DNA from: Candidatus Heimdallarchaeota archaeon | Lineage (GTDB): Archaea; Asgardarchaeota; Heimdallarchaeia; Heimdallarchaeales; Heimdallarchaeaceae | Reading direction: 5' to 3' | NCBI GenBank assembly: GCA_030603365.1 | Contig: JAUVXV010000004.1 | Coordinates: 168,210 to 232,209, forward strand | Length of the DNA: 64,000 nucleotides | Shown: positions 52,406 to 61,546 of the stretch, piece by piece | How positions within the stretch are numbered: the stretch's first letter is position 1 | How the letters are laid out: every line of letters starts with the position of its first letter | Made by a program: the position numbers and the translations under genes | Notes under the pieces: generated by a model | Seen by the model: only the letters and a program-made list of their open reading frames with translations | Told to the model about the DNA's origin: nothing | Databases searched by the model: none

Positions 52406-53554
52406 TCATAGAAATTTTTCATAAACTTCAAGCGTTAATTTTGCAGTATTATCCCAGGTATATTTCTTTGCTATTTCTCTTGAATTCTTTGCAATTGAGG
52501 ATAATTGTTGTTTATTGTTCATTACTTCAACTATCTTCTCTGCAAAAGAGCTAACGGTTCTTTCTGTAGTGAGAATTGTATTATCATGTTCAAAAGTAAC
52601 AGCTTCGGGGGCTGCTAGAATGGGGGTTTGGCAAGATAATGCCTCTAATAAAGTTAAATTCATTCCTTCATAGTTTGAAGGAAGTAAGAACAAATCAACG
52701 GAGCTGAAGTAACTATTCTTCATATTGTCTTCAATATAACCTAGATCTATAACTGAATCGGTAAGATTATTTCTTTTCAAACCCTTTGTGAATATCTTTC
52801 TTTGTTTCAAATCATCGCCAGCAAATAGCAATTTAATGTTTGGATTTTTATTTTTCACTTCTTTTAGTAGTGGTATAAGCATTTCAGAACCCTTTCTAAT
52901 CATCATTCTTCCAAGGAATCCTAAAACAAACTCCCCTTCCTTTTTTTCATAAATACACTTTTCATCCTTAGTGTATTTTGTTGTATCTACTCCATTAGGT
53001 ACAACAGTGATTTTAGATTCTTCAATAGGATAATTTTCTACTATCTCTTGTTTTATTGGTTTACTAACAGCAATAAGATGATCTGCCTGTTTCATAAGCT
53101 TGTTTTCTATCCTTCTCAATAGGGGATAAGCAACAAGTAATCTTCTTTCAACCCAATTCAAAGTAGCAGATGGTTGTGCTATTATAGACCTTTGTTCTCC
53201 AAAAAAGGTTGTATGAACTGTTTCAATTCTAGGCGTTTTTGTTTTTATTTTCCTAGTAGAGAGCATTGGGAGATTACCATGTATTATTGAGGGGTTTATT
53301 GAATTTAAAACAGAATTAGTTCCCCTCCAATAGCTACTAGAATAAAAGAACCTTGAAGAAATTGTTTTGATGAATTCAATTTTAACGTCTGATTTTGTGG
53401 GTTTTGGAGTAAGTACTTCATCCCTTAAAGCAGTAACCAAAACAGGATTCCAACTGCTTTGTTTTATGATAGATTTTGCCAATTCTTCACTATAAATCCA
53501 GGTTGCTCCTCGTCTGTATTCCTGAGTAAGTATGCATGCAGTATTATTATTCAT
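52406..53554 (-). CDS. Glycosyltransferase, GT4 family
   Basis: This 382-residue GT-B enzyme transfers a sugar from a nucleotide donor to a lipid-linked or protein-linked glycan. The donor-binding half shows VVPNGVDTTKYT, FVLGFLGRMMIRKGSEML and the EGMNLTLLEALSCQTPIL motif with the E-x7-E pattern. It has no membrane segment. Its N-terminus overlaps the ArnD-like gene by eight bases. It is the last gene of the minus-strand glycan operon. Confidence 0.9.
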   Translation of the reverse strand: MNNNTACILTQEYRRGATWIYSEELAKSIIKQSSWNPVLVTALRDEVLTPKPTKSDVKIEFIKTISSRFFYSSSYWRGTNSVLNSINPSIIHGNLPMLSTRKIKTKTPRIETVHTTFFGEQRSIIAQPSATLNWVERRLLVAYPLLRRIENKLMKQADHLIAVSKPIKQEIVENYPIEESKITVVPNGVDTTKYTKDEKCIYEKKEGEFVLGFLGRMMIRKGSEMLIPLLKEVKNKNPNIKLLFAGDDLKQRKIFTKGLKRNNLTDSVIDLGYIEDNMKNSYFSSVDLFLLPSNYEGMNLTLLEALSCQTPILAAPEAVTFEHDNTILTTERTVSSFAEKIVEVMNNKQQLSSIAKNSREIAKKYTWDNTAKLTLEVYEKFL

Positions 53555-54443
53555 TTTTCAAACCTCTAGTAAGTATATCATTTAAGTTAATTGTAGGATA
53601 TTGATTCTTTTGATTATAAAATTCTGACTGACCTATTGGTTTCATGTCATATTGTACTACCAATTCAAAAATGCTCTCCATCAATGAACGCAATTTAAGT
53701 GGTTCAAATACTGCATGAACGTATAAACAAACATAAGTGGCACTGCTATCAATATGCTCCTGAAACCGTTGTTTGTAGAATTGGATAATTTCGTTCTTTG
53801 TTTTTCCTTGGATCATTAATTCTTCAATCGTTATCTCAGTTACAGGTAACTGCACAATAGATTCATGAGAAGATTCATTCTCTTTATCAAATGTAAGTAG
53901 AAAAGGAGAATGATAAATAAAATCTGATGCGAATTTAAACTGCTTAGAAGTAAGCATTTTCAAATAAAATGGGTTCACAATGAAATTAGGGGCAGCATTT
54001 GATTGAGGTTGTTTTTCAAATATTCTGTTATACTCTCTTATGGTTAGATCTAGATACTCAGAAGTTTCATCCTTGTTGAACTGAGCAAAACGATTTGCCC
54101 AACGTATGTGATTGTATCCGTGAGGATGGAATTCAGTGAGTTTATTTGCTTCATACTCTCTTAGCTCCTTCATGATGCTTTCATCAATGTTCTTAGGTGG
54201 GAGCAAAACTCCTCGTAATAAATCTTTCCAGTGATTTCTCTTCCAGATTGGAATTCTTCTTTTAATTGGTTCTCTATTTTTGATTATTCTAAATATATTT
54301 CTTCCTGTAGCATATTTCCCTAAACTTAGATAGTAGGTGAAAGGAAATGAATATTTCTTAGAAAGGTTAATACTCTCAGGGAGAGCTTTATGTAACCCCT
54401 CCCATGTATCTATGTCGACTCTAAAGCAAAAATTCGTCTCCAC
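53547..54443 (-). CDS. ArnD-like polysaccharide deacetylase
   Basis: This roughly 298-residue NodB-like hydrolase matches ArnD, which deformylates or deacetylates an amino sugar carried on a polyprenyl phosphate. The metal-site start is FCFRVDIDTWEGL. FTYYLSLGKYATGRNIFRI corresponds to the ArnD SVGPDNMGRHLWRL block. FHPHGYNHIRWANR provides the histidines, and VQLPVTEITIEEL and a late histidine segment (CLYVHAVFE) follow. GTG 54443 is chosen, with the upstream AGGAG inside the end of the GT4 gene; an ATG-led frame would overlap that gene by 86 bases. It probably acts on the glycan made by its neighbours. Confidence 0.7.
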   Translation of the reverse strand: METNFCFRVDIDTWEGLHKALPESINLSKKYSFPFTYYLSLGKYATGRNIFRIIKNREPIKRRIPIWKRNHWKDLLRGVLLPPKNIDESIMKELREYEANKLTEFHPHGYNHIRWANRFAQFNKDETSEYLDLTIREYNRIFEKQPQSNAAPNFIVNPFYLKMLTSKQFKFASDFIYHSPFLLTFDKENESSHESIVQLPVTEITIEELMIQGKTKNEIIQFYKQRFQEHIDSSATYVCLYVHAVFEPLKLRSLMESIFELVVQYDMKPIGQSEFYNQKNQYPTINLNDILTRGLKNE

Positions 54444-54450
54444 TTCTAAG

Positions 54451-55668
54451 TCAGCTCCTTTCAAGCACTCTCTTATAGAGTACCTCAGTATCTTCTGCTT
54501 TTTTCTCCCAACTGAATTCTTTAACAGCCATGTCATAACCTAATTTGGATAATTCAATTGAACGTTCTTCGGAATCTAGTAATTTCACAACCCCTTTAGC
54601 TAATTCTTTGGGGTTTTTAGGAGGAACGAGAACACAATTTTTTCCTTGGTCAGTTATCTCTCTTATACCAGGGATATCAGAAGCCACTATCGCTTTTCTC
54701 ATCGCCATAGCTTCAAGTACACTTATACTGGATGCTTCAACTATACTTGGAACAACAACTACATCTGCTAAAGCTAAATATGAGGGAATTTTCTTATTAG
54801 GTACCATCCCAATTAACTTGACGTTCTTTTGTAGTTCCCTTTGTTTTACTTCTTTTTCAATCGAGAATCTTTCTGGACCATCACCTACAATGATCAATTT
54901 TGCAGTAGAATATTTTTTCAATATTTGTTCAAATCCACGAATCAGATGAATTACACCATTTTTGACTACTAATCTTCTAGTGGTCATAATAATAGGTCCC
55001 TCTTCATTATTTATTTTGGCTTCAGGTAATATATCGGGTTTAAATATCTCTATGTCAACTCCGTTTAAAATAGTGTGAATTTTCTCCTTTGTTTCTTCTT
55101 TACACCAACTTTTTACAATCTGAGCATAATCATAATCTGTGTGAATCTGACAGTCACTTTTTCTTGCTAAATAGGGAGCAAGCTTTCTTTCCATTTTTCT
55201 ATAGAACCCAACTTTAAGACGGTTTTTTACCAGCTGATTCCAGTATTTGTAGTAGGATCCATGCATTGTATTGACTATTTTTTTATGATTTCTCTTTCCT
55301 AGAGATACCGCTACTAAACCAGAAGAATAAACATGACCATGAAAAAGGTCAAAATCACTACCATCTATTTCACGTCTTAATAATGGTAAAGTATTTTTGA
55401 ATAAGAAGAAGAGCTGACGAGAAAATTTTAGCTGTTGTGGATTATAACTATGCTTTATTGTAGATAACAAATCTAATCTTCTAATCTCTACTCCATCAAT
55501 AGTTGTTTTCTTTTCATTGTTGGGTATAGAACCTGTGATATATGTCACTTTATGTCCTTTTTTTACTAGAGCTTTTGATAGGTTTAATGCATGAAGTTCC
55601 ACGCCACCGCCTATTGAAGAATCGTCATGAGGGCCCAGTTCAAATATCATTGCAATGTTTAAGGACAT
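54451..55668 (-). CDS. Glycosyltransferase, GT4 family
   Basis: This 405-residue GT-B glycosyltransferase has the acceptor-domain FELGPHDDSSIGGGVELHAL at the N-terminus, with ILNGVDIEIFKPD, MTTRRLVVKNGVIHLI and IVEASSISVLEAMAMRK as the donor domain. It is cytosolic. The start ATG 55668 lies six bases before the GT2 stop, and its end overlaps the ArnD-like reading frame region. It is part of the operon for surface or lipid-linked glycan assembly. Confidence 0.92.
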   Translation of the reverse strand: MSLNIAMIFELGPHDDSSIGGGVELHALNLSKALVKKGHKVTYITGSIPNNEKKTTIDGVEIRRLDLLSTIKHSYNPQQLKFSRQLFFLFKNTLPLLRREIDGSDFDLFHGHVYSSGLVAVSLGKRNHKKIVNTMHGSYYKYWNQLVKNRLKVGFYRKMERKLAPYLARKSDCQIHTDYDYAQIVKSWCKEETKEKIHTILNGVDIEIFKPDILPEAKINNEEGPIIMTTRRLVVKNGVIHLIRGFEQILKKYSTAKLIIVGDGPERFSIEKEVKQRELQKNVKLIGMVPNKKIPSYLALADVVVVPSIVEASSISVLEAMAMRKAIVASDIPGIREITDQGKNCVLVPPKNPKELAKGVVKLLDSEERSIELSKLGYDMAVKEFSWEKKAEDTEVLYKRVLERS

Positions 55669-55673
55669 CTATA

Positions 55674-56663
55674 TCACTCTTCTTTCATTGGTTGAAAAAT
55701 GGCTTGTAATATTCCAATACTCCATGAAATGTGCCCTTCGATAAACATGATAGGTAATAAAAAGATAAATTTCCATTGTTTAAATCTGTAAGCTTGAATC
55801 AAAGAAGTCAGTTTTATAGTTACTAAGTAAAGACCAAAATATGTTACTAATGCTGGCCATATCCATAGACTAGCAAACAGTGCAAATACAAGAAAGATTC
55901 CTGTTATGAAGTAAAAAGTAGGTAATAAATGCCAAAGTTCTAGGCCTGTTTTATGCTCCTTAAAAAATTGTATCTTGCCTATAGCATATTTTCTTGACTT
56001 CGAGCGGAACGATCTGTGATTTTGCGGTCGTTGATGGTAAACAATGGCATCTGGTGTGAAATAAAGCTTAAAACCTTTTTTTAAGAGTTTGAAATTTATG
56101 TCAGTATCTTCAGCAGTTAATAATGCTTCATTAAATGGAAGAGCTTCTTTTAACACCTCTTTTCTATAAACTACGTTACATCCCGCTGCACTCTCGACAA
56201 ATCTACCTTCTTTGTTAAATATACTCCTAGCTTGTTCAGACCACCCACCTCCTAGAAAAGTATTATAGATAGCTGTAACAGCTTTGCCAAACAAGCTCTC
56301 ATTTGGGTATTCAATATTGGGACCAGTGATGCAAACAACGTTTTCCTCTTTCATCTCCTCTAAAGTAGAAACTAAAATTTCCAACCAATCTTCTTTTGCA
56401 ATTACATCAGAATCTGTAAAAGCTATTATTTCCCCTTCAGCTATCTCAAGCGCAACATTACAAGCAGCAGCCCTCGTTCCCCCTTCTTCATATACAATTT
56501 TACAATCAAACTCTTTTGCTATCTTAATAGTATCATCAATTGAATGACCATCAGCTATGATTATTTCTGTTGGAGCTAAAGTTTGTTTCTTAATAGAATC
56601 TAAACAAGCTCTTAATGTAGGAGCGTTGTTATAGGTGGGGATTATAAGGGACACTGTGGTCAT
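55674..56663 (-). CDS. Glycosyltransferase, GT2 family, membrane-anchored
   Basis: This 329-residue GT-A enzyme has the N-terminal SLIIPTYNNAPTLRACLDSI and ADGHSIDDT, and the D-x-D metal site in AFTDSDVIAKEDW. GGGWSEQA, an AEDTDINFKLL acceptor motif and a RSKSRKYAIGK block (QxxRW-like position) follow. Two C-terminal membrane helices anchor it, as in enzymes that act on polyprenyl-linked sugars. It sits between the YkgJ-like and GT4 genes. Confidence 0.92.
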   Translation of the reverse strand: MTTVSLIIPTYNNAPTLRACLDSIKKQTLAPTEIIIADGHSIDDTIKIAKEFDCKIVYEEGGTRAAACNVALEIAEGEIIAFTDSDVIAKEDWLEILVSTLEEMKEENVVCITGPNIEYPNESLFGKAVTAIYNTFLGGGWSEQARSIFNKEGRFVESAAGCNVVYRKEVLKEALPFNEALLTAEDTDINFKLLKKGFKLYFTPDAIVYHQRPQNHRSFRSKSRKYAIGKIQFFKEHKTGLELWHLLPTFYFITGIFLVFALFASLWIWPALVTYFGLYLVTIKLTSLIQAYRFKQWKFIFLLPIMFIEGHISWSIGILQAIFQPMKEE

Positions 56664-56680
56664 GATTCCGGATCACTCTC

Positions 56681-57187
56681 TTATATCTTTAAACGTTCTT
56701 CCTTAAAGAAGTGTTTCTTTTTATACCCTTTAGAAATATGCATAGCTTCTTGATATTCAAAAATCTGATTTGGATTTTCCGAAAGCTTTGAGATTAGAAG
56801 TTTTTTAGCTTCTTTCTTAAGAGATTCAATACCCTTCTTTTCTGTTAACGGACAATACCATACCAACCATTTAACTTCATATTCTCCTCTACTCACTTGT
56901 TTGATTTTAATGAATAAAGGAAATAACATGCAATCCAAAGGTCTGTCACTGTAAATGGCACATACCCCATCATCTGATAGAAAAAAACAATCATCTGAGT
57001 CTTTTTGTTTTGCAACAACTAATGCTTTCTTTTGGTTTGTTTCTATAGTATTGTACCAATTGCTTTCCTTATTCTTCTCACTTATCCTTTCAAAATCAAT
57101 CTTGGTTAATGCGGGAGGAGTACTTCTGCAACATTTACTCTCACAATGTTTTGAACAAATTTCAAGGCTATCAGAAGTTATTTTCAT
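56681..57187 (-). CDS. YkgJ-family cysteine-rich protein
   Basis: This 168-residue protein has the YkgJ metal-cluster pattern: CSKHCESKCCRS near the N-terminus, then DDGVCAIYSDRPLDCMLFPL and a later WYCPLTEKKG. These cysteines probably bind zinc or an Fe-S cluster; the function of the family is unknown. ATG 57187 overlaps the stop of the PLP decarboxylase gene by four bases (ATGA). It may serve as a partner of that enzyme or of the glycan enzymes. Confidence 0.8.
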   Translation of the reverse strand: MKITSDSLEICSKHCESKCCRSTPPALTKIDFERISEKNKESNWYNTIETNQKKALVVAKQKDSDDCFFLSDDGVCAIYSDRPLDCMLFPLFIKIKQVSRGEYEVKWLVWYCPLTEKKGIESLKKEAKKLLISKLSENPNQIFEYQEAMHISKGYKKKHFFKEERLKI

Positions 57188-58458
57188 GTATTCCCCCAAA
57201 AAGACTCTTTAACCATTTTCTCGATATCATCCGCAGGTTTGATCAATTCCATTTTCTTTTCTTGATTCAAAGCAAATACGGCAGGTCTTGGATATCCAAA
57301 TTGCTCACTCATCGATATCGTGTATGCACCGCAATTCAAAACAACTAACAGATCTTCTTCATCTATCTCAAAGTCAACTGATTCATCAGTTAATACATCT
57401 ACAGGAAGACACAAAGGGCCACCAACGTTTGTATATTGACCTTTGCCTTTATATCTCTCAGGAATTACTTTGTAATGAGTATATCTCATTGGAATAAGTG
57501 TATTTGCACCAATATCTGTAAAAGCCCACTTTCTTCCCCATGATTTTTTTGTTCTCAAAACTTTTGTTATTGCAATAAAACTATCTTCTATCAGATATCT
57601 ACCGGGTTCAAGAATTATCATTTTATCTTCAATATTATCGATTAAAGATGAGATTTGTTTACCTAATTTAGTGATTTGAAATCCGCTTTCATCTAAAGTA
57701 GACTTACTAGCCAAACCACCCCCAAGATTAAGGGTCTTAATTACAATACCTTGTTTCTTCTCTAAATCTTCAATGTATTTATTCAAAAAAACTAATAGTT
57801 CTTCATAAAATTCATGAGATGTTAGATTCGTACCTATGTGAGTATGAACACCTACAGGATTAAGATTGACACTTTTCTTTGCATACTCAAATAATTTAAT
57901 CCCTCTTGAGTAATCTATTCCAAGTTTGCTGTTTTTCTTAATCAACATCTTTTTTTCTGTTTTTTCATCTAATAAAGGATGAATGCGAATTGTTATTGGT
58001 TGAACTATCCCCTTCATTTTTGCTATTTTTTCAATTAGAACTAGTTCATTCATTGAATCGATATTAAGATATTCGATCTCATTATTAATCGCATATTCAA
58101 GTTCTTCTTTTGTCTTAGCAGGTCCATTAAAAATTATATCCTTGTTGGAAATTCCTGCTTCATGAGCCAATTTAAGCTCAAAGAGAGACATAACTTCTAT
58201 TCCTAAACCTAATTGCTTTGCATTGTGTAAAATTCTACCCAGAAAGTTGGCCTTTATTGCATAAGATATAAACAAATTTGGTAAATTCTTCTTGAGATCT
58301 TTTTCTAACTCTAGAGCATTACTTCGAAATCTCTCCTCTAGATATACAAAAATTGGTGTTTTATTCTTTTCTAGAATTGAATCAACCATTTTGTTGTATA
58401 TGTGAAGTTTATTGCTCTTGTACTCAAGATAAGGATAGTTTTTTACAGTATCTAACAT
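57184..58458 (-). CDS. Group IV PLP-dependent decarboxylase (LysA-like)
   Basis: This 424-residue fold-type III enzyme is closest to diaminopimelate decarboxylase. The PLP lysine is in ISYAIKANF, followed by HTHIGTNL, NLGGGLASK, the phosphate-binding EPGRYLI and CGAYTISMSEQFGYPRPA. The latter resembles LysA (GAY-MSS) rather than ornithine decarboxylase. It could make lysine, but its genomic partners (divergent BpsA and a glycan operon) also allow a polyamine or amino-sugar-linked role. The reaction is uncertain. Confidence 0.8.
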   Translation of the reverse strand: MLDTVKNYPYLEYKSNKLHIYNKMVDSILEKNKTPIFVYLEERFRSNALELEKDLKKNLPNLFISYAIKANFLGRILHNAKQLGLGIEVMSLFELKLAHEAGISNKDIIFNGPAKTKEELEYAINNEIEYLNIDSMNELVLIEKIAKMKGIVQPITIRIHPLLDEKTEKKMLIKKNSKLGIDYSRGIKLFEYAKKSVNLNPVGVHTHIGTNLTSHEFYEELLVFLNKYIEDLEKKQGIVIKTLNLGGGLASKSTLDESGFQITKLGKQISSLIDNIEDKMIILEPGRYLIEDSFIAITKVLRTKKSWGRKWAFTDIGANTLIPMRYTHYKVIPERYKGKGQYTNVGGPLCLPVDVLTDESVDFEIDEEDLLVVLNCGAYTISMSEQFGYPRPAVFALNQEKKMELIKPADDIEKMVKESFWGNT

Positions 58459-58582
58459 AACGCTCTTGCTCTTACAATATTCTTTACTTTAAAAAATATT
58501 ATCACTATAAAACAAATATTAAGGTAAGTGAGTTATTTGTCAATATCCAGCATATTTTTGAATATATTATGAAACTTACTTT

Positions 58583-59743
58583 ATGGATAGAGATACAGTT
58601 TTTGCTTCATTCTCTGCAATCCAAAAGAATGTTGATTTAAAGGAAGGCATAAACGGATTAGTAAAACTTTTTGCAGCAATAGACAGATTCCCTTACTCTT
58701 CAACTCAAAAATTATCACAAGAAACTGGGTTTCCAATTCCTGTATGCGTTGCAATAAGAAATGAGATTGAGAAATTAGGGTGGTGTAAACGAGAAGATAA
58801 AGGAACTATAATGACCGCCCTAGGGAAAGAAGTTATTTCTTCTATATCTATCTTAAATGAGAATTTTTCTTGCCCAAACTGTACAAAACCAGGTTTATTG
58901 TTCCCACTTGAAGCATATAAGGAACAGTTATCCATTTTAGAAAAATACTCTGATTTGCGCGGAAAACCTAATACTGTAATTGACCAATCATTTGCTACAT
59001 CAAAAACTAGTATTCTTCGAGTTCTTACTATGGGGAATAACTATGATTTGTTCTATGGTAATTATGCGCTTATTGGAGATAGTGATTTAACCTGTATATC
59101 ATTAACTCTTTTCCTTCATCCTTCCTCCCGAATTGTTGTTTTTGATATTGATCCTAAATTAAGAGAAATTATCAATTTAGTAAATAAAGAACTAAACTGT
59201 AAAATTGAATTTGTTGAACATGATCTTAGAAAGAACATCCCAGAAGAATTTCAAAATAAATTTGATTGCTTTTTAACAGACCCACCCTATACTGTAGATG
59301 GGGTGAAACTATTTGTCTCTCGTGGTATTCAAATGCTTTCAAGTAAAAGAAATGGCACATTCTATTTGTCGTTTGGAACAAAACCTCCAGATGATTTGTT
59401 GGCAATTCAAAAGGACTTAACTGATATGGGTTGTTTACTTACAGATATTTTACCCCGTTTCAATGAGTATATAGGGGCTCAAAAATTAGGCGGTGTTTCA
59501 ACTTTCTATAGATTTCATGTGAGTTCTTCAGCTCAACCTCTAATTCTTGGCAACTATGAAGGACGATTATATACAGGTGATATGAATCCTTTAGTCAGAA
59601 CATACATTTGTACAAAATGTAAAAGAGAATTTCTTGTTGGAAAAAATCAAGATTTCATAACTATTGAATTGCTTAAGGAACATGGCTGTTCTCATTGTGA
59701 TAATAATAAATTCCAAAAGATACGAGAGAAAAAGATGGAATGA
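58583..59743 (+). CDS. bpsA: N4-bis(aminopropyl)spermidine synthase (branched-polyamine synthase)
   Basis: This 386-residue enzyme adds aminopropyl groups from decarboxylated SAM to spermidine to make branched polyamines. An N-terminal winged-helix-like region (about residues 20-85) and a zinc cluster (CPNC) precede the methyltransferase-like core. The core has IGDSDLTCISLTL, where characterised enzymes have a GDDDL motif, and the key DPPYT at residue 233. A second zinc ribbon (CTKCKREF ... CSHC) closes the protein. It is divergent from the PLP decarboxylase gene with a 124-base shared control region. Confidence 0.88.
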   Translation: MDRDTVFASFSAIQKNVDLKEGINGLVKLFAAIDRFPYSSTQKLSQETGFPIPVCVAIRNEIEKLGWCKREDKGTIMTALGKEVISSISILNENFSCPNCTKPGLLFPLEAYKEQLSILEKYSDLRGKPNTVIDQSFATSKTSILRVLTMGNNYDLFYGNYALIGDSDLTCISLTLFLHPSSRIVVFDIDPKLREIINLVNKELNCKIEFVEHDLRKNIPEEFQNKFDCFLTDPPYTVDGVKLFVSRGIQMLSSKRNGTFYLSFGTKPPDDLLAIQKDLTDMGCLLTDILPRFNEYIGAQKLGGVSTFYRFHVSSSAQPLILGNYEGRLYTGDMNPLVRTYICTKCKREFLVGKNQDFITIELLKEHGCSHCDNNKFQKIREKKME

Positions 59744-59824
59744 TTTTAAAACTGGAAATAATAATAAAAAGTAACTTGAACCTGAAAACGCCATAAAAGT
59801 TTATTTAGAATAATATAGTTAGGT

Positions 59825-61546
59825 GTGAATGTGGCTAAGAAATCCTTATTTGTTCCTACTTTGATCATTGGGAAAATTCTACTCATTTTCCTTATACTCT
59901 ATTTTAATCTAGGAATGTTTGGGTTTGATTCATACATTCATTTACAGTATATTGACGCAATAATAGAAAATAAACACATATTTGAGTTCTCAATTTCTCC
60001 TTCATATTATGATTTTGCAGGTTTTCATATTCTTGCTTCTGGTATATCATTAATGACAGGTATAAGTTCAGAGATTCTTTATGAATTCATTAGTATAATA
60101 ATTCCAATTCTTATATTTGATTTAACTATTGTAGCTTTCATACGTCATACTGAAAAGAAAAAAAAAGGTTACATTCCTAATAATATGAAATCCCAATATC
60201 TAGCTCTTATCCTTCTATTTCCAGCATTAATTGGGATTCAAATGTTTTTGGGGCGTCCTAATTCTTTAGGGATTAGCTTATTCAGTTTATGTTTGTTTCT
60301 GTATCTTTGCAAAACTGAAAGTTTCAGAGCTCAAATTGTAGCAAGCATTCTTGCAGTAGTTACAGTTCAAATTCATCATTTATCGGCTTTGTTTCTAGTT
60401 CCAATTATAATATTTGTAAGTTTATTCCTGATAAAAGATTTCAAATCAATAGTCTCCCTAACATATGCAATTCCTGTAGTTTTGATCATTGATACAATTT
60501 TAAAATCCCGTGAGTTTGAAAAAGTTAACTATTTCTTATCTCTTAATCCAGCTTATGAAAACATTTTCAACACTTTCATAAAAAATAAATTCATTTTCTT
60601 CTTTCTTTGGATGTCCTTCATCTTTGTTTCATACTTCTCACGGGTACACTTTAGAGATTACATTACCAGAAAATATCGTAATTTAGTGAATAAATTTGAG
60701 CAAAATAAACATTATAGGGGATTTAGTAAGGTTTCAACAAAGATCAACTTAAACAGAATTGCTTATCTTGGCATAATTGGGATTTTGATACTTGTTGAAA
60801 TAATTGGTCTTTTTTCATATTCCACAAGTTTATCATCATGGTATATTTCTGTTGAATTAGTACTCCTTTTCATTCTAAGTGGACTTGCACTAATCTCAAG
60901 AAATACAGTTAAAATCTCCCTATTCATACTAGGTTTCTTCTTCTATGGAATGACTGTTGTTTTCTCGCTACTATTTTCTAGCGAACCAGAACTTTCTTGG
61001 GTTGCTCCTAGAACTTTTATATTTACTGTTATCTTTATCTCGCTATTGGCTTATCTAGTGATATCTGATTGGTTACCAAAACTTAGGAAATATTGGAAGA
61101 TAATCTTTCTTTCCATTCTTGTTTTCAATTCTTATCTGAGTTTTGCTTATATAGGAAGCCAATATCTTCCTAATTACAATCTTACCAATAATTACCAGAA
61201 TCTCACAATCGCAAAAACTATGGAATCATTAATAGATTTTAATGTTTCAACTTCCAGCATACCTTTTTCTATATCCAAATTCATCAATGGAATCAATATA
61301 TACACATTACCCATTATCTTAAGTTCAAGATTTACTATAGACGAAAATGCTTACCATCTTGTACACACGGGTTTCAAATACATCGTAATTGGAACTACTA
61401 TGGATCAATGGTTGGGTTTGCCTTATCACTTAACTCAAGATGAGCTGACCTATCTTCTAAACATTTACTATTTTAATGACTTGTCATTTCATGTTGTGAT
61501 AAGCAATGGTAATAGTTATTTGCTTTACAATCTGTGGTGGATCTGA
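59825..61546 (+). CDS. GT-C-like polytopic membrane glycosyltransferase
   Basis: This 573-residue protein has eleven or more membrane helices. In the first outer loop it has GFDSYIHLQYIDAIIENKHI, the acidic loop position at which GT-C glycosyltransferases place a catalytic acid. Such enzymes use polyprenyl-linked sugars. It lacks the WWDYG motif, so it is not the STT3 oligosaccharyltransferase. GTG 59825 is the start, after AGG. Its stop and the ATG of the following GT4 overlap (TGATG), so the two are coupled. Confidence 0.65.
   Translation: MNVAKKSLFVPTLIIGKILLIFLILYFNLGMFGFDSYIHLQYIDAIIENKHIFEFSISPSYYDFAGFHILASGISLMTGISSEILYEFISIIIPILIFDLTIVAFIRHTEKKKKGYIPNNMKSQYLALILLFPALIGIQMFLGRPNSLGISLFSLCLFLYLCKTESFRAQIVASILAVVTVQIHHLSALFLVPIIIFVSLFLIKDFKSIVSLTYAIPVVLIIDTILKSREFEKVNYFLSLNPAYENIFNTFIKNKFIFFFLWMSFIFVSYFSRVHFRDYITRKYRNLVNKFEQNKHYRGFSKVSTKINLNRIAYLGIIGILILVEIIGLFSYSTSLSSWYISVELVLLFILSGLALISRNTVKISLFILGFFFYGMTVVFSLLFSSEPELSWVAPRTFIFTVIFISLLAYLVISDWLPKLRKYWKIIFLSILVFNSYLSFAYIGSQYLPNYNLTNNYQNLTIAKTMESLIDFNVSTSSIPFSISKFINGINIYTLPIILSSRFTIDENAYHLVHTGFKYIVIGTTMDQWLGLPYHLTQDELTYLLNIYYFNDLSFHVVISNGNSYLLYNLWWI

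Noticed and set aside
59825..61546. STT3 oligosaccharyltransferase.
   Set aside because: No WWDYG motif and no large C-terminal outer domain; the protein ends shortly after its last helices.
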